A stretch of DNA of 64,000 nucleotides from Crossiella sp. SN42. GTDB lineage: Bacteria; Actinomycetota; Actinomycetes; Mycobacteriales; Pseudonocardiaceae. This document shows positions 1 to 8,826 of the stretch, piece after piece. The notes beneath the pieces are model-generated. The model was given only the letters and a program-made list of their open reading frames with translations, was not told where the DNA came from and ran no database searches. The position numbers were made by a program, and so were the translations under genes. The first letter of the stretch is position 1; each line of letters starts with the position of its first letter. Location of the stretch: NCBI RefSeq assembly GCF_023897065.1, contig NZ_JAMHIV010000003.1, positions 62,001 through 126,000 of the forward strand, given 5' to 3'.

Positions 1-962
1 CGGCCACCGAACTGCGCCCCTTCGAACGAGGCGCCGCCACTGAACTTCGCCCTGTCGAACAGGGCGTCCCCAGTGAACTTCGCCCTGTCGAACTGGGTAT
101 CGCCACTGAACCGTGCTCTGGTGAACGTTGCGGCGTGGATGGCGATGTCGTCGAGTTCAAGGTTGATGAGGGTGGCGCCGGTGAGGTCGAGGGTGATATC
201 GCTCCAGAAGGTGGTTACCGATTTATCGGGGTTGCCTCCGGGGTTTAAGTGGTGGGTGAGGATGCGCTGGGCGGTGAGGCGCACCTCGAGTTCTTGGGCT
301 CGTTCGCGGTAGACGTCGCCGATGGCAGTGTTGGTGTCGTCTTCGGGTAGATCACCGGGCAGGATGTAAGGCATGCGCAGGTAGGCGCAGAGAACGTCGA
401 CGATGGTTTGGCGTTGTTCGGGGTGATCTTGCGCAAGGCGTTTGAGAGCGTAGAGACCGCCGAGGCGGACGGGGGCCTTATCGGAGCCGAGTTGCTCGAC
501 CGATTTGCTGTAGAGGTCGGTGATCCGGCGGGCTTCGTCGGCGCGTTCGGTGGCCGCGGCGACCCGTTCCTGGTGGAGCCGGTTGGTCTCGAAGGTCTCG
601 CGTTGTAGGTCGTAGGCGCGGGCGATGTCGGCCTGGTCACGTTCTTTCTGGGCGAGTGCTGTGGCGGTGTGTTCGAGGGCGATTTCGGTGGAGCGTTGCC
701 TGCGCCAGGCGATGTAGAGGGCGAGGATGCCGCCGCCGCCGACGGCGATGCTGAGGGCTGTGCTGAGGGCGGTGAAGCGGGCTGTGACCAGCGTCGCGCC
801 ATTAAGTCCGGCGGTTCCGGCCCACCACCACAGGGCGACCCCTGTTCCTGCGGCGATGGTAATGACCGCGCTGACGGCGAGCAGGATTTTTGTCCGGGAT
901 GGCGGCGGCATCCGCGGCGCGGGCGTCGGGGCCGGATCTGGTTGAGGGATGAGGCTGGTCAC
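1..962 (-). CDS. Membrane-anchored pentapeptide-repeat protein (3' end beyond window)
   Basis: Minus-strand reading frame open to the left edge, so the C-terminus is missing. From a GTG at 962 (an ATG at 911 is the alternative; neither has a clear Shine-Dalgarno) it has two hydrophobic segments at about residues 24-42 and 60-80. A charged helix follows, then the conserved stretch YSKSVEQLGSDKAPVRLGG near residue 145, which is typical of actinobacterial pentapeptide proteins. From about residue 265 the 5+6-residue repeats begin (FDRAKFTGD, FDRAKFSGG, FEGAQFGG). Pentapeptide repeats fold into a right-handed beta-helix; the function of the membrane-bound actinobacterial type is unknown. It lies about 200 bp downstream of a second pentapeptide gene on the same strand and may be co-transcribed with it. 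Confidence 0.8.
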   Translation of the reverse strand, partial: MTSLIPQPDPAPTPAPRMPPPSRTKILLAVSAVITIAAGTGVALWWWAGTAGLNGATLVTARFTALSTALSIAVGGGGILALYIAWRRQRSTEIALEHTATALAQKERDQADIARAYDLQRETFETNRLHQERVAAATERADEARRITDLYSKSVEQLGSDKAPVRLGGLYALKRLAQDHPEQRQTIVDVLCAYLRMPYILPGDLPEDDTNTAIGDVYRERAQELEVRLTAQRILTHHLNPGGNPDKSVTTFWSDITLDLTGATLINLELDDIAIHAATFTRARFSGDTQFDRAKFTGDALFDRAKFSGGASFEGAQFGG

Positions 963-1164
963 CTGACGATCATCGGCGTGCGATGGCTGATCGTGTCGTA
1001 TGGGCGTCTCGAATTCACAACGATCATGGCGGCCGATCTTGGCGACGCGGGCACCGACCTGCCATGTACCCCCGAACTCCGCCACTACCTCCGCCAACTA
1101 GGCCCGAACACCGACCTGAGCGGACGTTGTGGTGGTCAGCGCACCGCTGACGCAGGGGGCGTGT

Positions 1165-3360
1165 CTACCGTTTGACGCGGGCTCGGATGGCCAGCGCGGC
1201 CAGGGCCAGCAGCAGCGGGCCGAGGGCCCGGCCGGCCATGACCGTCCACACCCCGGCGGGGGTCAGCCTCTGGTCGGCGTCGCGGAAGACCACCGACCCG
1301 AGCGCGATGCGGATCGCCTTGTCCATCCGGTCCGCGGTCCAGCGCTGCTCCGGCGGTGGTGGTGTTGCGGGTGCGGGCTTGACCTCCAGGGTGACCTGCT
1401 GCCCTCGCTCGGCCACCTCGGCGGTGATCGTGCCAGTGACCTGCTGCAGGCCGGTGCCCTGCGGCAGGCCGTAGGTGGTCAGCAGGACGAAGAGCACACC
1501 GATGGTGGCGGCCAGGATCGCGAGTGCGCGGCTGGCGCGTTGCCCGTACCCGGAGATCAGCCAGTACATCGTGAGCAGGATGCGTTCCGGGAGGCTGGTG
1601 GAGGGGGCGTGGCGGCGGGCCTCCATCTCGCCGTAGTAGAAGTCCCCGGCCCCGGCCTCGTTCTTGGCGTCCTCGAAGGCTTTGCGCAGCGACCGGTACA
1701 CCACAGCCAGCCGCTCCGGACCGACCGGCGGACGCTCAGCGGTACTGGAAGGAACGGCATCACCGAAACTGGGGAGGGTGTTGGCCCAGCCGCTGGACTT
1801 GCATCGCCCGGCGCGCCACGGGTGTTCCTCGGCCAGTACGCGCCGGGAGGTCCACCGCCACACCGGTGGCCAGGCCCGGCCGGTCTGCCAGCGGGGTGGC
1901 CGGTTGAATGGGCTACGTCCTTCCAGACGGAGTTTGTCCAGCTGGTGTGCTCCGGCGAAATGGCACCACCGCAGATCCACATCGGCCAGCGTCAGCTGCG
2001 AGACGTCGGTCTCCTGTACTGACAACAGCGGCGGAATCCACTCCTCAAGGCCAGCACCGCGGTGCCCGGACGAGCTCGCGGGGTCGGCGAGGTCCCGCTC
2101 AGCCACCCACGTGCTGGCTTGTTCCTGCTCCGCTGCCACGGGCATGCCCAAGATTTCGAATGGTGCTGGCGCGCCGCTCAGTGAGGAGGGCGCGCCGAAG
2201 AACGTGCGCTGCAACTTGATCCTCGCGTACCGCACACGAATCTCCACACCACTTTCAAACCGCGTATCCCTGGCCGAAAGCCTGTTCGCCTCCACCTCAA
2301 CAACGACTCGCTTCGCGAACGACACGCCGTCCACCGAAAGCAGGTTCGCCACCAGGGGCCCAAATATGTTGTCTCCGCTGAACTCCGCGCCGTCGAACCT
2401 GGCGTCCCTGTCAAACTTCACGCGATCGAACCTGGCATTCCTGCCGAACTTCACGCCGCCGAACCAGGCATTCCCGCCGAACTTCACGCCCTCGAAATCG
2501 GCGCCCCCGCTGAACGTCACGCCGTCGAACCCGGCGCCCCCGCTGAACGTCACGCCGTCGAAATCGGCGCCCCCGCTGAACTCCGCGCCGTCGAACCCGG
2601 CGTCCCCGTTAAACTTCACGCCGCCGAACCCGGCGCCCCCGCCGAACTCCGCGCCGCCGAACCAGGCATTCCCGCCGAACTTCACGCCATCGAACCTGGC
2701 GTCCCCGCCGAACTTCACGCCCTCGAAATCGGCGCCCCCGCTGAACTCCGCGTCGTCGAACCTGGCGTCCCTGTCGAACTTCACGCGATCGAACCTGGCA
2801 TTCCTGCCGAACTTCACGCCGCCGAACCAGGCGCCCCCGCTGAACTCCGCGCCGTCGAACCCGGCGCCTCCGCCGAACTTCACGCCGCCGAACCCGGCGC
2901 CCCCGCTGAACTCCGCGCCGTCGAACCCGGCGTCCCCGCCGAACTTCACGCCGTCGAACCGGGTATCCCCGCTGAACTTCACGCCGCCGAAATCGAAGGT
3001 AGTGGTGGTGTGGTCGTTGAAGGTGGCATGGTCGGTGTGCTGTGGGACGGCACCGGAGAAGAAGCAGTGTTGGAAGTCTGCGCGGCCAAAGCGGGGAGTG
3101 CGGGGTGCGGGGTCTTCCCCCTCGGACATGCCTGCTAACAGCCGGTGGAGGAGCTCCGGGGTCAGGGTCGTGCCGCGAAGGTCCACATCGGCCCGGGGGG
3201 TGAACCGGGTGAGTGCGGTGTCGAGGTCGTCGGCAGTCAGGTGCGCAAGGCACTGGTCGAAGTCCTCAATCCTCCGGCCGGTGCACTGTCCCTCGTTCTC
3301 GGTGCAGGTGGGCCAGTTGGGTGTGAAACGAGGCCTGCTGTCGGTGGTGTCATCGGGCAT
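1165..3360 (-). CDS. Pentapeptide-repeat membrane protein, 731 aa
   Basis: N-terminal Cys-containing segment (CTGRRIEDFDQCLAHL, about residues 26-41), then a long block of pentapeptide_3-type repeats (about 120-335) of alternating units such as FDGVKFGGD and FDGAEFSGG. Next comes the conserved helix YRSLRKAFEDAKNEAGAGDF (about 555-575), followed by DFYYGEMEARR. A hydrophobic helix (ILAATIGVLFVLLTTYGL, about 610-630) and a second one at the extreme C-terminus suggest a repeat domain tethered to a small two-helix membrane module. The helix-plus-membrane C-terminus recurs in actinobacterial pentapeptide proteins; its role is unknown. ATG start at 3360, no strong ribosome site. The long open frame on the opposite strand is a shadow caused by the repeats. 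Confidence 0.85.
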   Translation of the reverse strand: MPDDTTDSRPRFTPNWPTCTENEGQCTGRRIEDFDQCLAHLTADDLDTALTRFTPRADVDLRGTTLTPELLHRLLAGMSEGEDPAPRTPRFGRADFQHCFFSGAVPQHTDHATFNDHTTTTFDFGGVKFSGDTRFDGVKFGGDAGFDGAEFSGGAGFGGVKFGGGAGFDGAEFSGGAWFGGVKFGRNARFDRVKFDRDARFDDAEFSGGADFEGVKFGGDARFDGVKFGGNAWFGGAEFGGGAGFGGVKFNGDAGFDGAEFSGGADFDGVTFSGGAGFDGVTFSGGADFEGVKFGGNAWFGGVKFGRNARFDRVKFDRDARFDGAEFSGDNIFGPLVANLLSVDGVSFAKRVVVEVEANRLSARDTRFESGVEIRVRYARIKLQRTFFGAPSSLSGAPAPFEILGMPVAAEQEQASTWVAERDLADPASSSGHRGAGLEEWIPPLLSVQETDVSQLTLADVDLRWCHFAGAHQLDKLRLEGRSPFNRPPRWQTGRAWPPVWRWTSRRVLAEEHPWRAGRCKSSGWANTLPSFGDAVPSSTAERPPVGPERLAVVYRSLRKAFEDAKNEAGAGDFYYGEMEARRHAPSTSLPERILLTMYWLISGYGQRASRALAILAATIGVLFVLLTTYGLPQGTGLQQVTGTITAEVAERGQQVTLEVKPAPATPPPPEQRWTADRMDKAIRIALGSVVFRDADQRLTPAGVWTVMAGRALGPLLLALAALAIRARVKR
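2376..2995 (-). repeat. 33-bp tandem coding repeats in the pentapeptide gene
   Basis: About nineteen near-identical 33-bp units, each coding 11 residues (a 5+6 pentapeptide pair). Neighbouring units are so alike at DNA level that whole blocks recur; for example the stretch around 2400-2480 is nearly repeated around 2760-2835. This suggests recent expansion or contraction by slippage or unequal exchange. The repeats are coding throughout and are not a CRISPR array. Confidence 0.85.
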
Positions 3361-3511
3361 CGCGCAGTTCTAGACGAGCATCATCACGGCCGGGGGTGCC
3401 GCGCCCTTCGAGCCTCAAACTCACCCCTGATGGCGCAGCGCTGGGTGTGGCCTTCGTGGGAGCCGCCCCAGCCATCGGTGGTTCGCGATGGTCGCAGATG
3501 CAAACAGCCAC

Positions 3512-4720
3512 TTACCAGTCGAGCGGCTCGACCGCGCTGGTCAGGAACTCCGAGTCGACAGGCTCGGGCCGGACGAACTCCAAGCGGCTCAGCGAGCCGA
3601 AGTCGCTGAAGTGCCCCGGCTCGGTCTGGCAGTAGGTGACCTCCGTGGTGTGGGCCAGCGCGTCGGCGAAGACCTCCATGGGCGGCGTCCAGGCCCGGTA
3701 CACCACCGGGCTGAGCGTGCGGTGGTGCAGCACCACCGTCCCGCCGCGGCGGTTCTTGGCGAAGCTGGCCGCGTTGGTCGCCCGGATCTCCTCGGTGCGC
3801 TTGTCCGGCGTGCGGAAGGTGCTGCCGCCGAAGGTCTTCGCCTTGCGGTAGTTGCTGATCGGGGCGCTGGGCGGGTGCCAGCAATCGGCCTGCATCCAGT
3901 GCGCGATCGGGTCCTCGGTCCGGCGGGGCTGGTAGTCCGGCTGCCCGAGACGGCGCCCGATCTCGGCGGCGAAGCGCCGTTGATCCCGCGGGTCCCCAGC
4001 CGCCAAACGCCGCCACCGCAACGAGCTCAGGACCTCGGCGAGGCTGACCGCCTCGGGGTAGAGCACCGCGAACAGCCGCGACGCGCTGAACGCGCCGGTG
4101 ATGTTCCCGGGCGGGATGAGCAGTTCGACGCGCCGTTCCCACCCGTGCCACACGTCGGTCGTGGCGATCCTCTGGCGCGCGGGCCGGCCGAGGGTGTCCC
4201 AGCGGTGCGCGCAGATCAGGAACCCGGTCAGCACCGCGTCGAAGGTCGCCGCCAGCCCCCGGCGCCGCAGCAGCCGCAGGTGCTGGCGCTGGGCGGCGAC
4301 CACCTCGGGCAGTAGATCCAGGCTGGGCTGGAGGTGGTCGGGATGGTCGGGCGGGCCGATCCAGACCCGGTGCCGGGTGCAGACGTAGCGGTGGTGGCCC
4401 AGCAGGTGCAGCACCGGGCCGCCCGGGTGCCGGGCGTCGCAGCGCCAGCAGTCCCGCTGGGGTTCGTGCCGCAGTGCCAGCCACTCCGGCTCGGGGTCGA
4501 GGACCTCGACCACCGCCCTGGCCAGCCGGGCCAGGGGCTGGTTGGCGACCGTGGCCAGCAACTCCGCATCCAGCCGCGGTACTCGGCGCCCGATCTGGCG
4601 GCTGACCTGCGACCACAACCCCGTCGGGGGCAGCTCGTGCAGGGCAGCGAGCCGGGCCAGGTAGGACAGGGCGATCTCGTTGTGGGCGGGCCCGATGGTG
4701 ATCGGCAGACGCGAGACCAT
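3512..4720 (-). CDS. tniQ: TniQ-family transposition protein
   Basis: 402 residues. The N-terminal part (MVSRLPITIGPAHNEIALSY) and the zinc-ribbon layout CWRC near residue 95 with a later CTRH near 122 match the TniQ family (PF06527). TniQ proteins act as target-site or resolution partners in Tn7-, Tn5053- and Mu-like transposons. The ATG overlaps the TGA of the upstream tniB remnant by one base (TGATG), so the two were translationally coupled. No DDE transposase gene (tniA) is present in the window and tniB is broken, so this is best read as the surviving part of a decayed transposon. The frame itself is intact. Confidence 0.85.
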   Translation of the reverse strand: MVSRLPITIGPAHNEIALSYLARLAALHELPPTGLWSQVSRQIGRRVPRLDAELLATVANQPLARLARAVVEVLDPEPEWLALRHEPQRDCWRCDARHPGGPVLHLLGHHRYVCTRHRVWIGPPDHPDHLQPSLDLLPEVVAAQRQHLRLLRRRGLAATFDAVLTGFLICAHRWDTLGRPARQRIATTDVWHGWERRVELLIPPGNITGAFSASRLFAVLYPEAVSLAEVLSSLRWRRLAAGDPRDQRRFAAEIGRRLGQPDYQPRRTEDPIAHWMQADCWHPPSAPISNYRKAKTFGGSTFRTPDKRTEEIRATNAASFAKNRRGGTVVLHHRTLSPVVYRAWTPPMEVFADALAHTTEVTYCQTEPGHFSDFGSLSRLEFVRPEPVDSEFLTSAVEPLDW

Positions 4721-5293
4721 CAGGCACCGGCCTTCTTGGCCGCGGTGCGCGGCCGCGGCCGCCGCTTGGGCGATGCCTGCACCGCGGCGAAGTCGACTGG
4801 GACCAACTCCAACAGCTCCTGGGTCACCTGTTCCTGTTCGCCGACGGCCAGGATCGCCGCCCCGCGCACCAGCTGCGAGAGGCTGCCGATCATGCCGTCG
4901 GTGCGTTCGTAGAGGTAGTCGGCCAGCTCGACCAGGGTGCCCTGGGTGTGCCGGTGCAGCCGCAGGCTCGACTCCAGCGTGGCCACCAGCGCCCGCCAGT
5001 CCGCGCGCTGCGCCGCGGTGCCGTAGTCGAAGGAGGAGGTGCTGATCAGGGTGAACCGCCCGGCGATCTGGCGGCCGCGAACCCCGGCGAACAGGCCCTG
5101 GGCCTCGACGTCGATCCCGGCGTAGGCGAAGGTCGCGGGCAGGCGTTCGGCGAAGTACTTGAGCTGGTCGGAGACCTCCGCGCCGTTGCGGGTGGCCAGG
5201 TTCAGGGTTGTGGATCTCATCGACCAGCACGAGCTCGAACCGCTCGGTGAGTTCAGTCGGGGCGCCACCGGTCGCCAGATCCAGTTGCGGCAT
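4720..5293 (-). pseudogene. tniB: TniB-like AAA+ ATPase remnant, truncated and frameshifted
   Basis: The frame entering at 5293 reads a Walker B motif (ELVLVDEIHN), then runs into nonsense. Dropping one C near 5206 restores the family sequence: IHNLNLATRNGAEVSDQLKY, continuing through FAERLPATFAYAGIDVEAQG to a stop at 4720. The N-terminal half with the Walker A motif is absent; sequence upstream of about 5340 no longer resembles TniB. The gene has therefore lost its 5' half and gained a +1 frameshift. TniB normally supplies the ATPase that delivers target DNA to the TniA transposase. It lies directly upstream of, and was coupled to, tniQ. Confidence 0.8.
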
Positions 5294-5341
5294 CGGGGTT
5301 CCCCGTCCCAGCCAGACCAGCTTTGCCGGCCCGAACGGTAG

Positions 5342-5390
5342 ACCCGAACACCCGAAGCCACACCCGAAAACTAGGTGCGGAACCCGAAAA
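5342..5390. repeat. Short CCCGAA direct repeats at the truncated tniB end
   Basis: Four CCCGAA copies lie within 50 bp (5343, 5351, 5363, 5383). The last two extend to CCCGAAAA and are spaced exactly 20 bp apart. They sit where tniB homology stops. They could be transposon-end binding repeats brought in by a deletion, or chance. Confidence 0.35.
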
Positions 5391-5614
5391 GTCGGAGCGG
5401 AAAAGACAGGAGGCCCACCGCCTCGGGGGGTGGGCGGTGAGCCCCCGGTGCCCTCCTGTCGCAGAACCCGGCCCCAGCGTTACCCCTGCACCCCGCCGTG
5501 CACCGGCACCACCGCGCCTCTCCGGGCCGGGACCTCGGCGTCTACCGCCCCTGCCGGCACCGACACGGTGACCTCCGAGAGCAGCCGCTCACCGCCGCGG
5601 TCAGGATGACCAAC

Positions 5615-5910
5615 TGGACGACGGCATCGAGGAGCACCTGGTCATCGCGTGGACCGCGTCCTCCTGCTCGACGACCAGGGCGCGGTCGAGAGGGCCTGGC
5701 ACTGCGCATCGGGCGAGCCCAACCTCGACACCGAGCTGTTCGCCGCCGGTGTCCGCGCCCACCTCGACCCGCGCGCCGACAGCGTCTGGGCGCTCGGCCA
5801 CGCCGACACCGTCCACCTGATCGTCAGCTTCACCGCCGACCGCGCAGAACTCCTCACCGACCGCAACGGGCGCCTCCCGCTCCCCGACGAACTGGAGGAG
5901 CTGGCGCTGG
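5615..5910 (+). pseudogene. Small-protein family, copy A (frameshifted)
   Basis: First of three related copies (see 7714-8043 and 35871-36195). The DNA from the CTG at 5615 aligns with the intact copy: DDGIEEHLVI, then one base is missing in GTCATCGCGTGG near 5648. The frame continues in another register with LLLDDQGAVERAWHCASGEP and VHLIVSFTADRAELLTDRNG. The C-terminus diverges after LPLPDELEELALA and has no counterpart of the family ending WLRWRADDCE. A GTG at 5649 could restart translation, but the product would lack the conserved N-terminus. Function of the family is unknown. Confidence 0.6.
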
Positions 5911-6060
5911 CCCGGAGGAGGTCCTCCACCACCGAACACACCCCACCAGCGTCCCGGGCCGCCGCCCGCCGCCGACACCGCCGTAACGACGGCCCCGGCC
6001 TGCGACGACACCACCTGTACAGACATCTTCCCACGGGGGCTCGGGCAGAAGGGAGGCGTG

Positions 6061-6561
6061 ATGTTCGCGTTCGACCTGGACGAGGTGTAAAGCCGCTGCG
6101 AGCCGGGTCGGGCCTGGCTGGCCGCCGCACGGGCCGCCGAGCACGAGCTCCACCGCGCGCTGCGAGAAGCCGCCGGGGTGGGCCTGATCCAGTTCCTGGC
6201 GCTGCAGGCCCTGGATACCCACGGCGGGCGGCTGCCGATGACCCGGCTGACCGAGGCGGTCGGCATCTCCAAGTCCCGCTTGTGCCACATCGTGGACGGG
6301 ATGGCCACGCTGGGCTGGGTGCGCCGCGAACCCGACTTCGACGACGGCCGCGGCATCCAAGCCGTGCTCACCAACCTCGGCGCCGGCGTGCTCGTCCCGG
6401 CGGTGCCGGTCTACGCCGAGACCATGGCCACACTGGCCCAGACACCCCTGACCGGCCAGCAACGAGCCGAACTACGGGCGCTCGTCGATCAACTGGCCCA
6501 GCGCGCCGCGGCCCCGCCAGCCGACCGCAGCGACGCGGAACCGGCCCGCCGGATCGCCTAA
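6061..6561 (+). pseudogene. MarR-like winged-helix regulator with in-frame stop
   Basis: An ideal ribosome site (AGGGAGG) precedes an ATG at 6061 reading MFAFDLDEV, then a TAA at 6088-6090. The same frame continues without a break as SRCEPGRAWLAAARAAEHEL into a winged-helix domain: LPMTRLTEAVGISKSRLCHI, a DGM/LGWVRREPDFDD wing and a C-terminal helix. This looks like a MarR-type repressor inactivated by a nonsense change (GTGTAA in place of, for example, GTGTAC). A shorter product from GTG 6178 is possible but would lose the first dimerisation helix. Most MarR proteins repress nearby genes; no obvious partner remains here. Confidence 0.65.
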
Positions 6562-6611
6562 GTCCCAGGCGACGGCCAGCCCTCACCCCTCCACCCGCGG
6601 CCGAGCGAGGG

Positions 6612-6860
6612 TCATCCCGGGATGTGCCGCGGGTCCCGCCCGCGGGGGTAGGTGTTGCGCTCGCCGATCGTGCCGTCGACCTTGCGGATGAAGTGCTCCA
6701 CGGTGCCGTCCTCCAGCAGCTCGGCGCGCTCGATCGCGGCCGTCCGGCCCGCGGCCACGGCCTCCTCCCGGGTGTCGTAGGTCCCCATCACCTCGCCGGT
6801 GCCCTCGATCTTGTTGTGCCACCGGCCGTCCTGGTGGAAGGTCTCCACATCGCCCCGCAT
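6612..6860 (-). CDS. DUF2188-like small protein
   Basis: 82 residues from an ATG at 6860 with GAGGTGG just upstream. Two short repeats of the DUF2188 kind are visible: WHNKIEGTGEVMGTYDTREE followed by AVAAGRTAAIERAELL, and EHFIRKVDGTIGERNTYPRG at the C-terminus. Proteins of this family are small, cytoplasmic and uncharacterised. It converges on the MarR remnant (50 bp between stops). A longer upstream frame to 7007 is less likely because the ribosome site fits the internal ATG. Confidence 0.7.
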   Translation of the reverse strand: MRGDVETFHQDGRWHNKIEGTGEVMGTYDTREEAVAAGRTAAIERAELLEDGTVEHFIRKVDGTIGERNTYPRGRDPRHIPG

Positions 6861-7107
6861 GAGGCCACCTCGCTCATCCCCGGCGCCCAGATCGGCGCGT
6901 TCACCCCGAGATACCCGCCGCAGCCCTCCAGACACCTGGCCTTCGCCGAAACCGCTGATCCGGGGCGTGATCAGCACCGAACTGGGGTGGCTGAGACACG
7001 TCCACACCGCCTGCGCGACCGTTGCCGCTCGCCACCGGCCGGCGCGCCGCCAGCAGCGAGCCGCACTCGCGCCGACGCTGCTCGGCCAGCACGGCCGAGG
7101 CCGCTCA

Positions 7108-7539
7108 CTACTCCCAGCCGAAGCGCTCGGTGCGCGCGTCCAGGCACAGCCGCCAGCACGTGTCCACGACGTCGGCGATCCACTTCCGCCCCACCACCGC
7201 GGGATCGCGCAGATCGTGCAGCATCAACGAGTGGGCCACCATCTCCCCGAGCACGGTCACCGCGTCCTCGGGCAGGCCGGTCAGGAACCTCAACGTGAAG
7301 CTCGGCAGGTCCTGCCGGTCCTTCTCGGTGCTGAAGTCCTCCTCACCCTGGTGGTGCCGGACCGCACCGGCGTAGTAGGCACACATCATGTGCCCGGCGG
7401 TCTGCTCCGCCTCGCTCAACCGGGCCTTCTGCACCTCGGAGGCATAGCGCAAACCGCACTGGTTGGCCTCGTAGTTCGACCAGCCCACCAGGGAAATCAG
7501 CTTGATCAAGCGGTAGTTGTCATCCACAGCTGCGAGCAT
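7108..7539 (-). CDS. Hypothetical protein, 143 aa
   Basis: Not recognised. Soluble, largely helical, with conserved-looking blocks DDNYRLIKLISLVGWSNYEA near the N-terminus, EAEQTAGHMMCAYYAGAVRH in the middle and LPSFTLRFLTGLPEDAVTVL later. The first 15 codons recur almost unchanged at 35641-35694, where the rest is lost, so the gene existed in a second copy. It is divergent from the small-protein gene at 7714, and the same divergent arrangement is kept at the second locus. ATG start at 7539 supported by that conservation. Confidence 0.65.
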   Translation of the reverse strand: MLAAVDDNYRLIKLISLVGWSNYEANQCGLRYASEVQKARLSEAEQTAGHMMCAYYAGAVRHHQGEEDFSTEKDRQDLPSFTLRFLTGLPEDAVTVLGEMVAHSLMLHDLRDPAVVGRKWIADVVDTCWRLCLDARTERFGWE

Positions 7540-7713
7540 GCCGCACGATCATCAGCACCGTGATCTCCAGCCTGACCACACCCAGCGGGGACGACGACGG
7601 CGACCACGCCGAGCGGCCGGAGCCCGGGGGAGGACTGCGCCGCCTACCGCCAGGCAGCACCGCTGCGGCGAGTTCGACGAGCAGCCGCGCACCACCTTGG
7701 TCAGGATGGCCAG

Positions 7714-8043
7714 ATGGACGAGGGGATCCAGGAGCACCTGGTCATCACCGCCGACCGCGTCATCCTGCTCGACGACCAGGGCGCGGTCGACCGGACCTGG
7801 CACTGCGCGCCCGGCGAGCCCAACCTCCACGCCGAGCTCACCCACGCCGGCATCCCCACCCGCCCCGACCCGCACACCAGCACCGGCACGCCCGGCTCCA
7901 GCGGCACCATCCACCTGGTCGTCGACCTCACCGCCGACCGCGCCGAACTCCTCACCGACCAGGACAACCGGCTCCCGCTCCCCGCCGAGCTCGAGGAGTT
8001 GGTGCTGGCCTGGCTCCGCTGGCGCGCCGACGACTGCGAATAG
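7714..8043 (+). CDS. Small-protein family, intact copy B (109 aa)
   Basis: Intact reference copy of a three-member family in this window. Conserved blocks: EEHLVI/QEHLVIT, ILLDDQGAVDRTWHCAPGEP, NLHAELTHAGIPTRPDP, TIHLVVDLTADRAELLTDQD and the C-terminal ELEELVLAWLRWRADDCE. No signal peptide, membrane helix or known domain. The 5' flank, including the divergent start of the 143-aa gene, is shared with the 35.6-36.2 kb locus, so the copies arose by duplication of a segment and not only of the coding sequence. ATG at 7714; the other copies align at the same codon. Confidence 0.65.
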   Translation: MDEGIQEHLVITADRVILLDDQGAVDRTWHCAPGEPNLHAELTHAGIPTRPDPHTSTGTPGSSGTIHLVVDLTADRAELLTDQDNRLPLPAELEELVLAWLRWRADDCE

Positions 8044-8146
8044 ACCCCGGAACACCGGGACAGCGGTTGCCCACCCCGGCCAGCCGGGCCAAGGTCAAGA
8101 AGTTCCGGCACCGGAGCGCGCGAGGTCGCGGTGGGGGAGGAGCGAG

Positions 8147-8500
8147 GTGAGCGGCAAGGACTACATCACGCTGGGCGAGACGCTGCGCACCTACCTCGCG
8201 CTCGACCGTCGGCGCCGTCGCGGAGAACTGACCCTCGGCCAGCACTGCCCCGGACGCCGAGGCCGGTGCAGCTCTGCCGGCCGTGCAAGCGGGCCCGCCA
8301 GGCCGCGGTCATCCTGGTGCGCAGGCCGGTCCGAGGTCTCCGCACACCGACTTCCGCCGAGGTCGCCGAACTGCTGCGCCAAGACCAGCACCGACACCGT
8401 CCCCGACGACTTGCCCCGCTCACCTCGGGAGCTGGATCACAGGCAGCTGGCCGGATCACCGTGGTCCGGGGCGGCCTGCCCGGCCTGGGGGCCCGGAACC
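8147..8500 (+). pseudogene. Possible decayed small gene
   Basis: A GTG at 8147 follows a good ribosome site (GGGGGAGGAG) and reads VSGKDYITLGETLRTYLALD, after which the frame becomes low-complexity. A neighbouring frame downstream reads LCRPCKRARQAAVILVRRP with a CxxC pair. This could be one frameshifted gene, but I cannot identify it. The rest of 8044-8820 holds no convincing gene apart from the palindrome at 8525. Confidence 0.3.
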
Positions 8501-8524
8501 GATGAGTGCCTGCCTCGAACCGGT

Positions 8525-8537
8525 GTCCACAGTGGAC
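8525..8537. repeat. Palindrome GTCCACAGTGGAC
   Basis: Perfect 6-1-6 inverted repeat. Identical copies lie at 22625-22637 (inside the SARP gene) and 47492-47504. A one-base variant (GTCCACAATGGAC) lies at 17496-17508 and 53403-53415. Five occurrences of a 13-mer in 64 kb is far above chance, so it is a recurrent genomic motif. Its role is unknown. Confidence 0.6.
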
Positions 8538-8826
8538 TTCCACTGGGTGCTGAGAGGGTGTTTCCGAACTGCCACCGTCGTGTCCTTAGTGGACAGACAG
8601 GCGCTCGTGGGCGACTCGCACAGATCGACCGACCAGAGCCGCCTCCTGTGCCGTTCGCCACTGCTGACCTGCTCTGATAGCCGATCGGCAACGATTTTTG
8701 CTGTGGTTCCACCCGTGTAGCCACAGCGTGCATCGCTGCGTGGATCTCCTGGACACGACATGGTCGTGATCGTCATCGTGGGGTCCGCACGGGCCGCGCG
8801 GCGGCCCTGAGGATCGGAGGCTCGTG

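Noticed and set aside
2376-2995. 33-bp repeats resembling a CRISPR array
   Set aside because: No unique spacers; every unit is coding pentapeptide sequence in one frame.
1664-3373. 569-residue open frame on the plus strand
   Set aside because: Exact antisense of the pentapeptide gene; composed of Asn/Pro/Ser repeats from the complementary repeat DNA.
5649-7298. 549-residue plus-strand open frame
   Set aside because: Runs through the small-protein pseudogene and then across the MarR, DUF2188 and 143-aa genes in wrong frames; Arg/Pro-rich, as expected for GC-rich noncoding frames.
7517-8677. 386-residue plus-strand open frame
   Set aside because: Reads the small-protein gene out of frame; only the segment after 8147 might be real and is listed separately.
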